A stretch of 64,000 nt of DNA from Spongilla lacustris (GCA_949361645.1 OX442416.1:11599869-11663868); one strand, 5' to 3'. Positions 21,962 through 34,310 are shown, counted from the first letter of the stretch. Numbers and translations are program-made. The notes: a model not told the origin generated them from the letters alone.

Positions 21962-23166
21962 ATGGCAACGTCCACTGAAGACAACACGCTCGCAAGAGTT
22001 TCAATCGGCGGACGAGTTCGAGCGGTACGGATACGACGATCGATATTCAAGATACATTCGACGAGGTGGGGAGATTGAGAACGGTAGTGACGGCGGTTAT
22101 ACTACTGACGATGGTGGTTGTAGGTAGTGAGCAGCCCCTAAATGACTAGCCCTAGTCTCGTACCCAGACCCTGATTCCCACAGCTGCGGATGGACACCAG
22201 CCCCACCCCCACATATGCCTCACTGCATTGCAAGTCCAGACAGCAGCCCCGCATAACCAACAGCAGACGCCACCAACCCGCACTACCTATGGAACCACCT
22301 GCCCATATCAGACCCTACACACGAGCCACAAACTAACCGGTGGGGTCAGCCTCTACAATGGTATACCAGTGGAAACACTGCTATCCCTCTCGCTGCAAGT
22401 GGAGTTGGCAGCCCACACAATTTCAATCAAGGGAAGCCACACATCCCAATGGACTTACAGCAGAACCTAGCTGACTGTGTCCGGCAGTGTGGCCAGGATG
22501 TCACTTGTGTGTCACAGCTGTACCAGGACTGGAATGCCTTCTTGGGCCAGTGGTTTGGTCCTCTGTTTGGCCTAGGACACTACCGCAAATTTGAGTTTGA
22601 TCAAGATCACCCTGGTGTCATGAGGATAGAGACCTTGCCATCAGACACAAACCCCACCGAGGTAACCATGCTAAAGACTGAAGTGGCCATAAAGGACATA
22701 CAGGAGGCTTATCAGAGCCAAGTGATGCCACCTGTTACTACCCCCAGTGGATTGTCCCTGACGCGATCACTGTACCTGTACGAGAAGGTGAGGGAATACG
22801 TTCGTGATCCCAAGAAAAGGGACAAGGTGTTGTCCAAAGCCTTCACAAAGCTCAGAGGCCAACTCTTCCTATATATCCTAGCGGTAATGCTTCATCCCAT
22901 GCAGTAGCAGAAAATGACAAACCAAGACCTTCCTCACTTACCTACAGTCTGCAGATGACACTCACAGTGAATTGCAAGGTGAAGGCAATAGCTGTGTTTC
23001 TGGCAGAAGGAAATGCAGACCCAGGTCTGAACTAATCCTTGCCTACCAATGCACTGTACATGTATGTCGCAACAAGTATGCCAGTAGCCAGGCCCTGTCC
23101 CTGCATAAAAAGAACACTCACAAGCAGCCTGCTGTTCCAGGTGATGAACACGGATTCCAGCATTGA
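21962..23166 (+). CDS. C2H2 zinc-finger gene, left-arm copy
   Basis: Open exon 22257-22883 (about 209 codons) includes MDLQQNLADCVRQCGQD at 22449 and a helical basic stretch VREYVRDPKKRDKVLSK. A GTAATG donor at 22884 and a CTTACCTACAG acceptor before 22948 give a 64-base phase-0 intron, after which 22948-23166 reads SADDTHSELQGEGNSC and a C2H2 finger, CTVHVC then LSLHKKNTH (C-x4-C, H-x4-H). A further half-finger, VCGKTYGTPAALYTH, follows near 23255 without its first Cys. An upstream exon may lie at 21962-22130, where frames with ATGGCAACG and with FERYGYDDRYSRY are both open. DNA binding is the usual role of such fingers; the N-terminal region is not recognised. The splice model is inference. 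Confidence 0.5.
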
Positions 23167-23371
23167 CAAAGGAAGCCAGGGTCCAGCCAAGCACAAGCCG
23201 CGAGGCGTATGCTAATATCTGAAATTGACAGGCCATTTTCCAGTTCGGTGTGTGGCAAGACGTACGGCACCCCAGCCGCACTGTATACTCACAACAAGAC
23301 CAATAATGGTTCATGACAAATGAACCATATTGTGAGATGCATGCTTTTTATGTAGTTTAAGGTCACCTCTG

Positions 23372-24235
23372 CAGTGTACACCATACATCTGTGTCATTAA
23401 GGGGTAACTCTGTATACCATACATCTGTGTCATCAAGGGGTTAACTGTACACCATACATCTGTATTGTTAAGGGGTTTTTACCTCTGTACACTTTGTGTA
23501 TGTGCATGTTATTAAGGTATCACCTGTACACCATACATCTGTGTCATCAAGGGGTTACCTGTACACCATACATCTGTGTTGTTAAGTTATAAACTCTGTA
23601 TACCGTATGTATGTGTTGTTAAGGGGTCACCTGTACACTGTACATCTGTGTCGTTAAGCGGTTACCTCTGTAAACCTTATGCATGTGTCGTTAAGGGATT
23701 ACCTCTGTACACCACACATCTGTGTCATCAAAGGGTTACCTGTACACCATACATCTGTGTCGTTAAGGGGTTACCTCTATATACCTTATGTATGTGTTGT
23801 TAAGGGGTTACCTCTTGTGTGTATCCCATACATCTGTTTCATCAAGGGGTTACCTGTACACCATACATCTGTGTCGTACCGAGACTGTATACCTTATGTA
23901 TGTGTTATTAAGGGGTTACCTGTACACCATACATCTGTGTCGTTAAGGGGTTAACTCTGTATACCTTATGTATGTGTTGTTAAGGTTTCACCTGTACTCC
24001 ATACATCTGTGTCATCAAGGGGTTACCTGTACACCATACACCTGTGTCGTTAAGGTGTTACCTCTGCACACCTTATGTATATGTATGGATTGTTAGGGTA
24101 TCACCTGTACAGTGTACAGTGTACACCATACATCTGTGTCGTTAAGGGGTTACCTCTGTACACCTTATGTATGTGTTGTTAAGGGGTCGACCACCTGTAC
24201 ACCATACCTCTGTGTCGTAAAGGGATTTTTACTTT
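23372..24235. repeat. Minisatellite with TTAAGGGGTTACC units
   Basis: Repeats of CACCATACATCTGTGTC, TTAAGGGGTTACCT and CTTATGTATGTGTTGTTAAGG in irregular 35-70-bp units. All open frames across it are repeat artefacts. The mirrored array at 49166-50492 is longer, so copy number differs between arms. Confidence 0.9.
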
Positions 24236-24299
24236 TCCCGTAGTGGTGATGTAATCCATCTGATGCTGTGAAAATCTAGGTCTGGTGTGAGACTAGTGA

Positions 24300-25325
24300 C
24301 GACGGTGGTCCCATTTACACCCTGTACTTGTGTCTGCTGTGGGATCAAATCCATGGTCCCATTTACATCCTGTATGTGTGTATTTTGGGGTCAAATCCAT
24401 AGTCCCATTTACACACTGTAGGTGTATCTATTGTCGGGTCAAATGCATGATCCCATTTACACCCTGTACTTAAGTCTGCTTTAGGGTCAAATCTATGGTT
24501 CCATTTAACAAGCTGTGTCTGTTGTGAGATCAAATCCATGCTCCCATTTACACCCTGCATGTACTTGTGCTCAAATCCATGGTCTCATTTACACCCTGTT
24601 CTTGTTTCTATTGTGGGATATTTGTGGGATCAAATTCATGGTCCGATTTACACCCTGTGCTTTTGTCTGTTTTGGGGTCAATTCATTGGTCCCATTTACA
24701 CCCTGTACTTTTGTCTGTTGTGGGGTAAATTCATTGGTCCCATTTACACCCTGTACTTGTGTCTATTGTGGGGTCAATTCATTGGTCCCATTTACACCCT
24801 GTACTTTTGTCTGTTGTGGGGTCAATTCATTGGTCCCATTTACACCCTGTACTTTTGTCTGTTGTGGGGTCAAATCCATGATCTGATGTACACCCTGTAC
24901 TTGTGATCAAATCCATGATCCCATTTACACCCTGTACTTTTGTCTGTTGTGGGGTCAATTCATTGGTCCCATTTACACCCTGTACTTTTGTCTGTTGTGG
25001 GGTCAAATCCATGATCTGATGTGCACCCTGTACTTGTGATCAAATCCATGATCCCATTTATACCCTGTACTTTTGTCTGTTGTGGGGTCAATTCATTGGT
25101 CCCATTTACACCCTGTACTTTTGTCTGTTGTGAGGTCAATTCATTGGTCCTATTTACACCCTGTACTTCTGTCTGTTGTGGGGTCAAATCCATGGTCCCA
25201 TTTACACCCTGTACTTGTGTCTGTTTTAGGATCAAATCCATGGTCCTATTTACACTCTGTACATGTACATGTATGTGTGTCTGTTGTGCGGTCAATGCAT
25301 TGGTCCCATTTACACCCTGTAATGG
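24300..25325. repeat. Minisatellite with 44-bp units
   Basis: Units of about 44 bases carrying CCCATTTACACCCTGTACTT and TGTCTGTTGTGGGGTCAA, more than twenty copies. The mirrored array at 48597-49093 has about ten, a clear copy-number difference between arms. Frames open on both strands are repeat artefacts. Confidence 0.9.
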
Positions 25326-25329
25326 CCCA

Positions 25330-26330
25330 GGGTCCAATCAGGTCAACTCCCTCACTGCAAGCGGACAGAACCATTAATGCAAGTTAACTTAATAGCCCCA
25401 CACTACATGTCCAGATCGACAGTTAGCACCAGTGCATGGAGCAATTGCAGGTAGAGTTGTCAGACTGGCAGCAAGGGAGCAATCAGGTGCTAAAAAATCC
25501 TACAGGGTCATTCGGGGTCCCCACAATAATGCAGCACTCACACTGCAATAGGAATTGGCACCCCCCACTATATTAGGGGAGCCATGAACTGGATTCACAC
25601 ATGCCCCATTCACCCCCATGGCCCTATCTCCCACTACCTATCCTCCTCTACTGCAAGTTGTATCAGAGGCCCAGGCCATCCCCTACTCTATAGCACTCTC
25701 AGTCCCCACACGACCAGCCCTCCCACCCACCCCTAAACACCCCTCTAACATATGGTGTAATCGTACTACCAACAGGCCGGAGAGCTGCCAGCTGCCACAT
25801 TACCAGGGTTGAATGGGGTCGTCACAAAACTAGACCTCAGTATTATGTGGAGTGGAACCTTGAGCTGGAGCCGACCCCAAATACTGGGGCCAGCCACAAT
25901 GGCCCTCTATCCTAGCCCCACACAGCTCCTCACTGCAAATGCAAATGAAGCCACTACCTATGAAAACATTAACCCCCACACTACAAGAGTACTTACTAGT
26001 AGGGGACCGGAATCATCGTGGAGCAACCAGCTCGCATTGGACAAATGGGGATACCACCACTGGAGCAGCCTCCATTTCTAGAGTGTACATGCCTACGTTT
26101 TTCTCTTCACACATTTTGTGTTGTACATGTAGATCTGAACTAGGTCTACTGTAGACATGTACATGTTTTGTGCATGTACATGTACAGAGTAAATTTTATC
26201 TGGTGTGAAGCCATGCTGTTAGTGGTGAAATACTTACCTGCCCTATCGGTACTGATTGCGGTGGGTCTGCACCCGTGGTTGGTGTATATAGACAACCAAG
26301 GCTTGCAGAGGGCGTTTTGCCTACTAGGAA
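25330..26330 (+). other. Low-complexity open region shared by both arms
   Basis: Frames rich in Pro, Thr and Ser are open from about 25740 to 26081, passing AGELPAATLPGLNGVVTKLD and YPSPTQLLTANANEATTY. The mirrored strand at 48604-48245 keeps a nearly identical translation for the first 80 codons, then diverges through indels. This could be a relic exon of the neighbouring zinc-finger gene or a simply biased sequence. No domain is recognised. Confidence 0.3.
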
Positions 26331-26893
26331 CTACATACTGTAAGGCCTTACTGTACGCGAGTAGCAAAATATGGAAGTACCATTTTGAATGTCACATAAA
26401 TTGCATGCACAGTCACAGCTACAATGTGGCACGATGAAGACATCAAAATTCATGACCACACAAGTGGAGTTAATAGACCCTACAAATTTAATGGATTCAT
26501 CAACTACGTTATACCTAGCCCTAGGCTGGTGTTTCTGCCAAAATGTATGTGCGCGGGTAGTGTATAGTGGCCGTGGGGCACAGGTGAAACTGGGTTACAC
26601 TAGTACTGGTAATGTCTGGTGACATCTCTGACAATGCTGTGTGGTCATGAATTCTGGCAAAATGGCACTTATATGTTTTGCTACTACAGTGGAGAACATG
26701 GTAGTTGGACAAATAATTTTTTCTCATAAACTGTTACTTTCGAATGGAGTATCTCAGTAGCCTTACATCTTTATTAAAATCTAATTGCACACATCTGAGC
26801 CTATACCACTTGGCCATATAAGCTTGAAAAAGAAATAGGTCACATGACTTCTAAGGCTCGTTAATTAATTATTTAGTGACCCCTCTCCAAAAC
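26331..26893. other. Left-arm-only sequence, no gene seen
   Basis: Part of the 26315-28120 segment that has no match in the right arm. Only short frames are present. Confidence 0.4.
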
Positions 26894-28104
26894 AATTTGT
26901 TCGTCGGGTTTCTCCACGCACATTAAACGGATCCCAACGAAATTGGGTTTATAACTAAAGGACCTACGTACGCAAGTTTTCAGTCTTACGCATCTAACAT
27001 CGGACTAACCGTTGTGCCGTTATTCACAAAAAGGCGCCATTGTAGGGCCTCAAGTGTTCCGATCGACGTTTTCCCATGCGCTTTTGATAGCTTGCAGGAA
27101 TTTCAGGTTAAATCGTACGATGGGCATTCTATCGATTTAGCTAAGGTATGAGCTCATTGCGATAAAACTACCGTACAAAACATGTTTTGAAACATCAGTG
27201 GCTTGGTAGTGTCGCCATTTTGAATAATTTCGATTACTTATACTTCCAACACTGCGTCGGTCCGGTTATTTCTGGTTATTCCAATGGCGGAGGGCGTAGC
27301 CTGTGTTGATGGAAACGGTTCTTTTGATAACCAAACCGACGAAGCTGCACCTACCAAGTACGAGTCGATCTTCAAGACGAGCTAGCAAGGCTGCTGTATC
27401 GACATGGACAGAGCTTAAAAAGCGACCGGAAGTCAGTCTCCACACCAAGTCATCAACTGACGCGATTGTTGAAGCACTCAGACTCTGGGATATTCCAGGT
27501 ACGTACCTGGAATTTCCCAGAGTGCTTCAACAATCGCTTCGGGTACTTTCCTTGTGGAGACTGACTTCCGGTTGCTTTTTAAGCTCTGTCCATGTCAATA
27601 CAGCAGCCTTGCTAGCCCGTCTTGAAGATCGACTCGTACTCGGTAGGTGCAGCTTCGTCGGTTTGGTTATCAAAAGAACCGTTTCCATCAACACAGGCTA
27701 CGCCCTCCGCCATTGGAATAACCAGAAATAACCGGACCGACGCAGTGTTTCATAGTATAATTAATCGAAATTATTCAAAATGGCGACACTACCAAGCCAC
27801 TGATGTTTCAAAACATGTTTTGTACGGTAGTTTTATCGCAATGAGCTCATACCTTAACTAAATCGATAGAATGCCCATCGTACGATTTAACCTGAAATTC
27901 CTGCAAGCTATCAAAAGCGCATGGGAAAACGTCGATCGGAACACTTGAGGCCCTACAATGGCGCCTTTTTGTGAATAACGGCACAACGGTTAGTCCGATG
28001 TTAGATGCGTAAGACTGAAAACTTGCGTACGTAGGTCCTTTAGTTATAAACCCAATTTCGTTGGGATCCGTTCAATGTGCGTGGAGAAACCCGACGAACA
28101 AATT
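26894..28104. repeat. Foldback element of 0.6-kb inverted arms carrying a duplicated 5' gene piece
   Basis: AATTTGTTCGTCGGGTTTC at 26894 is mirrored at 28104; the arms meet at CCAGGTACGTACCTGG (centre about 27502) with no spacer. Each arm reads inward as a 5' gene region: ATGGCGGAGGGCGTAGCCTG at 27283, frames with DNQTDEAAPTKYESIFK and, shifted, ASKAAVSTWTELKKRPEVSL, ending at CCAG before GTACGT, a good splice donor that is also the centre of symmetry. The arms differ by a few per cent. It is absent from the other arm of the giant palindrome. The 142-codon frame running straight through the centre is an artefact of the symmetry. Confidence 0.8.
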
Positions 28105-28128
28105 AACAAAGGTAACTGGGGGATGCAG

Positions 28129-28235
28129 GAACAGCAACTGTTGCCACAGCAGAGTAGTTACCACCTCCACTTGATCTATCCACTGTGAACACCAGGATGA
28201 TCCCATTGGGTTCCCACAGCACCACTAGACATCCT
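28129..28235 (-). CDS. Possible fibronectin-III-like exon fragment, left arm
   Basis: The minus strand reads CLVVLWEPNGIILVFTVDRS then SGGGNYSAVATVAVPAS, with the W-x-P-NG-I spacing often seen in fibronectin type III domains. The same run is present on the plus strand of the right arm (46184-46310). No complete domain or clear exon borders are seen, so this is a fragment at best. The assignment is by motif resemblance only. Confidence 0.3.
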
Positions 28236-28605
28236 CACTGATATATATGATTATGCATTGATGCAGCATAAAAACCATCTCTGCGCTGAAGGGAGAGGGG
28301 AGAATAGGTGATATAATAATACTTGCATAAGCGTCTACAATAAACTGCATGCATGCTATACTGTACTATGGGTATTATTTGTTTGCACACCCTTACCCAA
28401 TCAATGATTTTACACCATCCCCACAATATTAGTACACAGAAAACCTACCATCCTCATATCCACCTTTATTGGTAGCCATTGGTGCACAATGAATGTGCTC
28501 AAGATGCCCAGCAGGTCACAACATACAATGTTATACATAGAACCGGCGGATCACGTGACGCTTATGAATAATTGATTTGGTTGGCAAGCGTATGGTGTGA
28601 ACAAT

Positions 28606-30590
28606 ATGGAAGGTCTCGATTTGGTTGGAAAAGAAAGGTATAAACAAAAGCTGGAGTCTGTTGGTTTGCAGGTAAGTGACGACCCATACTTGGAAGCAAA
28701 TAGCCATTGTTTCAGAGACGATATGTCATTGTGGCCGCGGATCGAGTACGGTCATATTTTTGGGTACTTCATTAAACGACCAGGCACATACACCCAGGAG
28801 CAGCTGCTTTCGTGGAAGCAACTAGAAGCCTATAATTTCTTTGAGTCTGGGTACGTGAGAACTGTGCTCGCAATGGCATTTGGGCAAGGCGTAGCAAAAT
28901 GCGTATTGGTCAAGGCTAAAGTCAATCCAAGCCAGCGCTCACCAGATGAAGCACATGAAGCTTGGGTTATAGCTAAGCCTGATGGTTATATTGTGTCTGC
29001 TCACTGCACATGCAAGGCAGGGTAAGTACTACATGGTGTGTATTGTAATACCTTGTTTTTTTTTTTGTTAGTACATCAGTTATTAACATTAGCGACATTT
29101 TGATATATTACGCAGTCTAGGGGAAGGCTGCTCTCACATAGCTGCAGTGATGTTCAAAATTGAATGTGCTGTGAAGCTAGGCTACACTTCATCAACTTCC
29201 CAAGTGTGCAAATGGAACAGTTCATTTTGCTCAAAGGTATACATAAATTACAATATGTCATGCAGTGTTGTTCCATGCTGTTGTTGAAATTGTACATGCA
29301 TGTATACATGGCAAAGGGGAGGTATTATAATTATTACATTACATCAGTGAGTGTACTGACTTGTAGGTGGAACCAGCTCTTATAGCGAATATCGAATTTA
29401 AACGACCAAAACGACCTAAGCTGGCCACCAGTGTGAGCAAAAATGCGCAAAAGGAAGGACGTCTTGCCACAGGGAATGCTGTGATACAACCAGAGGCTGA
29501 AGCGAAATTTCTTTCAAACTTAAAGGATGTTTTTCCCAGTGCTGTCATCTTCTCGTCGATCCTACAAAAACCAACACCATGTGTTCAATCTCAGCCAGTT
29601 GTTCAAAAGCTACCATTTTTGTTAACATCCTTGCATAAGGTACCTTATAACAAGATGACATCAGAAGAGCTCAATGCAGAGTGTCAAGTTATTTTTCAAA
29701 CGAAGCTGGTTGTCTCAAAAGATGAGGCATCATATTTGGAACAGGTAACCAGACTTCAGTCACAGTCAATACTATGGCATCAGCACCGTAAAGGTCGTGT
29801 AACTGCTTCCAAAATATTTGCAGTGGCACGAACATCTATTGAAAATCCGTCACGATCCCTGATCAAAGAAATCATGGAAACAAAGGTCCATGCACATACT
29901 GAAGTGTTGTCGCTGAAATGGGGAATAGAGAACGAACAAAACGCACGAGAACAGTATTTTGGGCAAATTAAAGATGATCACACAGAACTCTCTTGCACTT
30001 TGAGCGGACTTCGTGTGAATCCCAAATATCCTCACCTTGGAGCCACACCAGACGGGATTGTAAAATGTGACTGTTGTGGGAATGGGCTTATTGAAATTAA
30101 GTGTCCCTACAAGCACAAAGAAAATCACCCACATAGTGTTGTGGACAACAAATTTTGTCTTGAACATGTTGATGGCCTAGTACGCCTGAAGAAAACCCAT
30201 GAGTACTATTATCAGATACAAGGGCAATTGGCTATTTGTGAAATGGAATATTGTGACTTTGTCTGTTGGACCCCTCATGGAATACACATTGAACGTATCC
30301 TTCCCGATACACTCTTTGAAACTGTCAAGCCAGCTCTTGATACATTCTTTGTAAGGGTGCTGTTACCTTTGCTCATGACTGGTAAAACACAGCGGGAACA
30401 GGGCACTGCTCACGTGTCTGAAAAAGAAGACACCTACTGCTGGTGCAATGGCAAAGATGAAGGTGCAATGGTAGCTTGTGACCATGAAAATTGCACACGC
30501 CAGTGGTTTCATTTCGAATGTGTGGGTCTGAAGAGCAAACCACGCGGAAAATGGTACTGTTGTGCTGAATGCAGACACGCTGAGACATAA
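28606..30590 (+). CDS. SWIM zinc finger - YqaJ nuclease - PHD finger protein, three exons
   Basis: Exons 28606-29021, 29116-29236 and 29367-30590 join in phase (donors GTAAGT and GTATAC, AG acceptors) into 586 residues. The exon 1-2 junction completes a SWIM finger, CTCKAG-LGEGCSH (CxC...CxH). The long last exon holds a YqaJ-type exonuclease domain with its expected residues: GRVTASK, WGIENEQNAREQY, GATPDG (Asp), IEIKCPY (Glu-x-Lys) and YYQIQGQLAICE. The C-terminus is a PHD finger, CWCNGKDEGAMVACD then WFHFECVG and WYCCAEC. YqaJ enzymes digest DNA in phage recombination; in animals this SWIM-YqaJ-PHD set is repeated in genomes and thought to be transposon-linked, while PHD fingers usually read histone H3 tails. 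All catalytic and zinc residues are present, so it may be active. It occurs only in the left arm of the giant palindrome. Confidence 0.85.
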
Positions 30591-30782
30591 CTTTGCTTTT
30601 TTATGTAATTAAAATGAAATAGATTCAATCACACTTGAACACAAATTTACTAATGCAGCACATACAGTCACAATTTTGTCAGTTAGTGATGTTTCTTTTC
30701 CATCATTACATTTAAGTGTAGAAACTGGCAGTGTCGACTGAAGAATAGTATACTTATTCTTAAGTAGTCCTATAACTCTTTG

Positions 30783-31600
30783 AGCCCCCCTTAGTAGAAT
30801 TTACAGGGTTTGAAATATACAGGCTGCTTTTTTCAGCACGCAGGTAGCCCAATACTTATACCTGCACTTGGTGCAGGTGAAAATTCTAGCGGTTAATATG
30901 CATGCAGCATAAACATATGCATATGCGTAAGTAATAAGTTACATGGCTTGGTTAAAAAGTACTGATATGCATGTACGCAAGCACAAGTGAGTACCCACAA
31001 GAGTGCTGTCTTGTTCACGTTAAAGTTACTCGCAAGTGCTGTCTCGTTCACGTTTAGCAACTTTCGTCCACACACTTAATAACTCAAAGGTGGACCACAT
31101 GCCCTACACATCAAATTCATTTCGATACAGAATATCACACAATTGCACAAATGATGATACCTCACACATGCATCATATACAATATATCACATAGCTTCCC
31201 CACACAGAACACTTACCATCCTCATATCCACAACAGTCCCACACACACACACTCAGTGGGCATCAACTTGTGTTGTGTAGCCTGACTTTGATGCACACTG
31301 AAAGTTCACAATGCTGTAGGTGGACCCCATGCCCTACACTGACACAGCATCAAATTCATCTCCTAAGGGGGGGGGGGGGGGGGGGGGGGGGGAAGAGATT
31401 AGGATGACATCAGACCAGAGATAGCACACAATGATAGTTGTATATGCTTCTACCATGCAACCCACATTGCTCATCAATGTCATACAGCCTCCCCAAACTG
31501 AAATAGAACACCTAACTTCCAAACAACACAGAAATGATGTAATCAACTATGTTGTTGCATTGCATGGGTAATGATCAGCAGAAGCTTAGCTCAGAAACCC
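30783..31600 (-). repeat. Repeated exon-like units, left arm
   Basis: Units with GAACACTTACCATCCTCATATCCAC-like words (GGTAAGTGTTC donor on the minus strand), GTGGACC.CATGCCCTACAC and ATCAAATTCATCTC recur at about 31090, 31210 and 31330, with a related copy at 28440-28490. A G run of about 25 lies at 31369-31393. The right arm has the mirrored set. They look like tandemly duplicated exon-intron units, too decayed for a gene model. Confidence 0.45.
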
Positions 31601-31771
31601 TACTGCTACGTGCAGTACACAAATAGTGCAGCACCTTACATAGTGAAATTAATGAAGGGGAATAATGCACGTAAATCAAGGTGATACCACGTGTCTTCCC
31701 TCCCGCTCTCTCCAGCTCTCCCCATTTCATCTTTCAGAACAACCACTGTTTCTTACATGCGCTTGACTTAC

Positions 31772-32038
31772 GTCATAGCAAAGCCACATCCATATTGAGC
31801 CCTGATGTTGCATGTGATCAGATCCACAAACAAATCTGAGCCCCTTTCCTCGTCATCTGTTAATATTTTAAAAACACGTTAATACCAATTACGTCGCTGT
31901 GAGCTCGGGTTTCATCATGTACCGTCTTAATGATGACTTCAAATTTCCACAACGGAGTATTTCTGCAGTGTTCAAGTGCTTTTCGCACCCTGGTCTGCCA
32001 GGTCGGACTGCGAGCGTTTGTTGTTGTCGCGACGCCAT
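31772..32038 (-). CDS. Short two-exon candidate gene, left-arm copy
   Basis: The mirror of 41316-41582, with identical coding content. The minus-strand ATG at 32038 opens MASRQQQTLAVRPGRPGC and continues to a stop at 31889 (49 codons). A second exon, 31856-31772, lies between an ATTAACAG acceptor and a GTAAGT donor and is open as DEERGSDLFVDLITCNIRAQ. A GTAATT donor just before the stop could join the two, but the phases do not fit cleanly. CpG-rich sequence and a CACGTG word lie upstream. I do not recognise the product. Confidence 0.4.
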
Positions 32039-32099
32039 TTTAATACGCGCACGTGGCTTTGTGGTCTACGGTGAATTCATTTGATGCTGGTAAGTAGTT

Positions 32100-33740
32100 T
32101 CGGATAAAACGTTGAACAGTTCATGTCATGACTGATGTCAAACGTTAACAACTATGGAGCAAACTTGCTATTTAAAGTTTAGGCAAGTTTCGAAGCAATA
32201 TAAAAAGATGATTTTTAAAAAGGCCTTGAATGAGCCGGTGTCATAGATTCATAGTCAGTACTAGTAGCTAAACGCTGGCCAATAATTCGCGCCAAGATAA
32301 ATAATATCACAATCTACTTGCTACTTAACATTGTATTCTGGTAACCTACTTGTGCATATTACATTTATTTCAAAGCTGGGAAACCTTTTATGCAACCCCA
32401 ATATGATATGGGTATGAAGTGGTGGACTGGTGGTATTTTCGTATCACACACTGTACTCAGCAAGTGGAGCTCTTGTTCTTTAAATTCTCACCAGTTGAAA
32501 GCATTACTTAGCACATACACGAGCATTTCATTAAAAATATATATATAATGCATGGCTGAAATCTGATATGAGAGTCTGAAATATATTGAGATAAATAGGA
32601 TCCATATAGTCTGAGTGTATATACTAATGTCACATAAACACAAATTCACATTGTTTGTCGTGCCTGGCATACTTCAGGAATAAGGTTATATAATGCAAAG
32701 GTTATTCCCAAACTTGGATGTCCTTTTACTACCCAAGCCTGTTCAGTGATATGAAGATAGAAATATTGCAACCTGTACCGCCTAAATCCCCCATGTTGCA
32801 TGGAGTGTTAATTGGACAAGTAGCGAAGATGAACCTTAAGCTTACATGTAATTACTGATCAGTTACGGAAAGTACACACACGCATTGGAAGTAATTGCCA
32901 CTTACTGTTACATCCTCTGACAGTGTTGATTGGTATATAGGTAATTCCCTGATCCATTAATCAGTTTGTTATTTAGCATAATCCATATGATTTATAAATT
33001 TAATAATCTATATTGCTTGTAAGCATCAGCTTTCCTTGACCAAAAATGTTGCCAGTATGTCCCATTCAAACGGTACTGAATAATATTATAAGAAACATTC
33101 GGATGCAGACATTTCACCGCGTGCCTTTACTTAGCATGATATGTGTCCCAATAATAGCCTTCTGCATGCACTTCACCTTATCGGCTAAAGATTAGCAAAT
33201 TATAAAAATTGTGAGCTGATTATAATTAACTAATAAAGATCTTGTCTGATAGTGCTTTTTTATTATTGAGACACGTACTTCAGTAATGAGCTATCATTAT
33301 CATCACTGTTCAGCTGTGCAGATGTTATTAGTTTGGATGACATAATGAGAACGCTGTAGGCAGGAAGAACAGTATAGGAAAACAATCGGGCGAGTCATCC
33401 TAGTGTGGAATGTAGTTACATTCTATACGGGGGGGACAATTTACCCTCATGACCTATACAAGTTTCGTAAAGTATAGATGTCAGTTAAATTCTGAACTAA
33501 CTCATAGGCCAAGGAATTAAATTTGTCCCAGGACAGTTTGCTATTCGCCACGAATTGATGTGCCCTATGATTTCAATATGAACTGCCATAACATAAATTA
33601 ATACATCAAGGACAGGAATGAGCAGTATCACAATCAATGTTTATGAGCTATATAGGTCAGTATTCATATTCAGTTTCATCACTTACATGAAGTACAAGAC
33701 CACACACAATCCAACTCATTTGAGGCTCTTTCTAGAATAT
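32100..33740. other. Near-identical arm sequence without a recognisable gene
   Basis: AT-rich DNA matching 39605-41240 in reverse complement with only occasional single-base differences (for example near 32770 and 32524). No gene is seen, but the inner end overlaps the tail of the PHD-finger relic. Confidence 0.45.
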
Positions 33741-33929
33741 CCGTACAGTTTTTTTGGGTACCCCTTTTAGTTTTATGTACATGTACAAGCTAGGGTTGTA
33801 GTACTGACTCACTCTGTACACGAAGCACATTGGTACAGTACCGTCCAGAACCTATACATACATGTACACGTATGTAGTACATACGTGAAGAGGATAAAAA
33901 AATAATAATCATTAATTTCCTGGGATATT

Positions 33930-34085
33930 GGGGCTCCGCCCCAGACTCCGGTGGGGGAGCTTACAGCGCTCCCCCATACCCCCTAGCTGTTGCAAGAGGG
34001 GGATCCGCCCCCTTTGTACCCACCGATCCATTTAGCCCCCCCCCCCCCCCCCCCCCCCTCAGTTTTTCAACTTGTCCTGCTACGC
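33930..34085. mobile_element. G/C-rich repeat with long C run
   Basis: GGGGCTCCGCCCCAGACTCC, an AGCGCTCCCCCATACCCCC block and GGGGGATCCGCCCCC precede about 25 C's (34037-34061). The AGCGCTCCC word recurs at 61508. It looks like a fragment of a dispersed element; the ends were not found. Confidence 0.35.
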
Positions 34086-34169
34086 GCCTGTATATATATA
34101 TACGCAATTCAGCAATCATCCCTTCGCCAGGTCTAACCGACAACTTACTTCTAGCTGGTTAAAGCTAAT

Positions 34170-34310
34170 GGTACTTTCTCACTACCCGGTACACTTTTGG
34201 CAAGGCCGGTACACTTTTCGCAACTAAAATTGTACCGGGCGGTACAATTTTGGTTGCGAAAAGTGTACCGGCCGGTACAATTTTCACCCGGTACAATTTT
34301 TGCGTGACAG
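34170..34310. repeat. Palindromic-word island (CCGGTACA / TGTACCGG)
   Basis: Words CCGGTACACTTTT, GGTACAATTTT and GTACCGGCCGGTAC alternate on both strands, with GCAACTAAAATTGTACCGG mirrored by CCGGTACAATTTTGGTTGC. The right edge is GCGTGACAG, the inverse of the CTGTCACG edge at 38463. It directly abuts the integrase relic exon. Confidence 0.7.

Noticed and set aside
23576..23954. Cys/Val-rich frames such as VCVVKGL repeats
   Set aside because: Minisatellite translation, with different frames in the mirrored arm.
23372..24235. Interstitial telomere from the TTAAGGGG words
   Set aside because: The unit is a long irregular repeat and not tandem TTAGGG.
24515..25387. Several 100-125-codon frames on both strands
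   Set aside because: By-products of the 44-bp minisatellite.
27303..27731. 142-codon frame on the plus strand
   Set aside because: It reads through the centre of a palindrome; the second half is the antisense of the first.
29339..30588. Several minus-strand frames of 69-105 codons
   Set aside because: Antisense shadows of the YqaJ-PHD exon.
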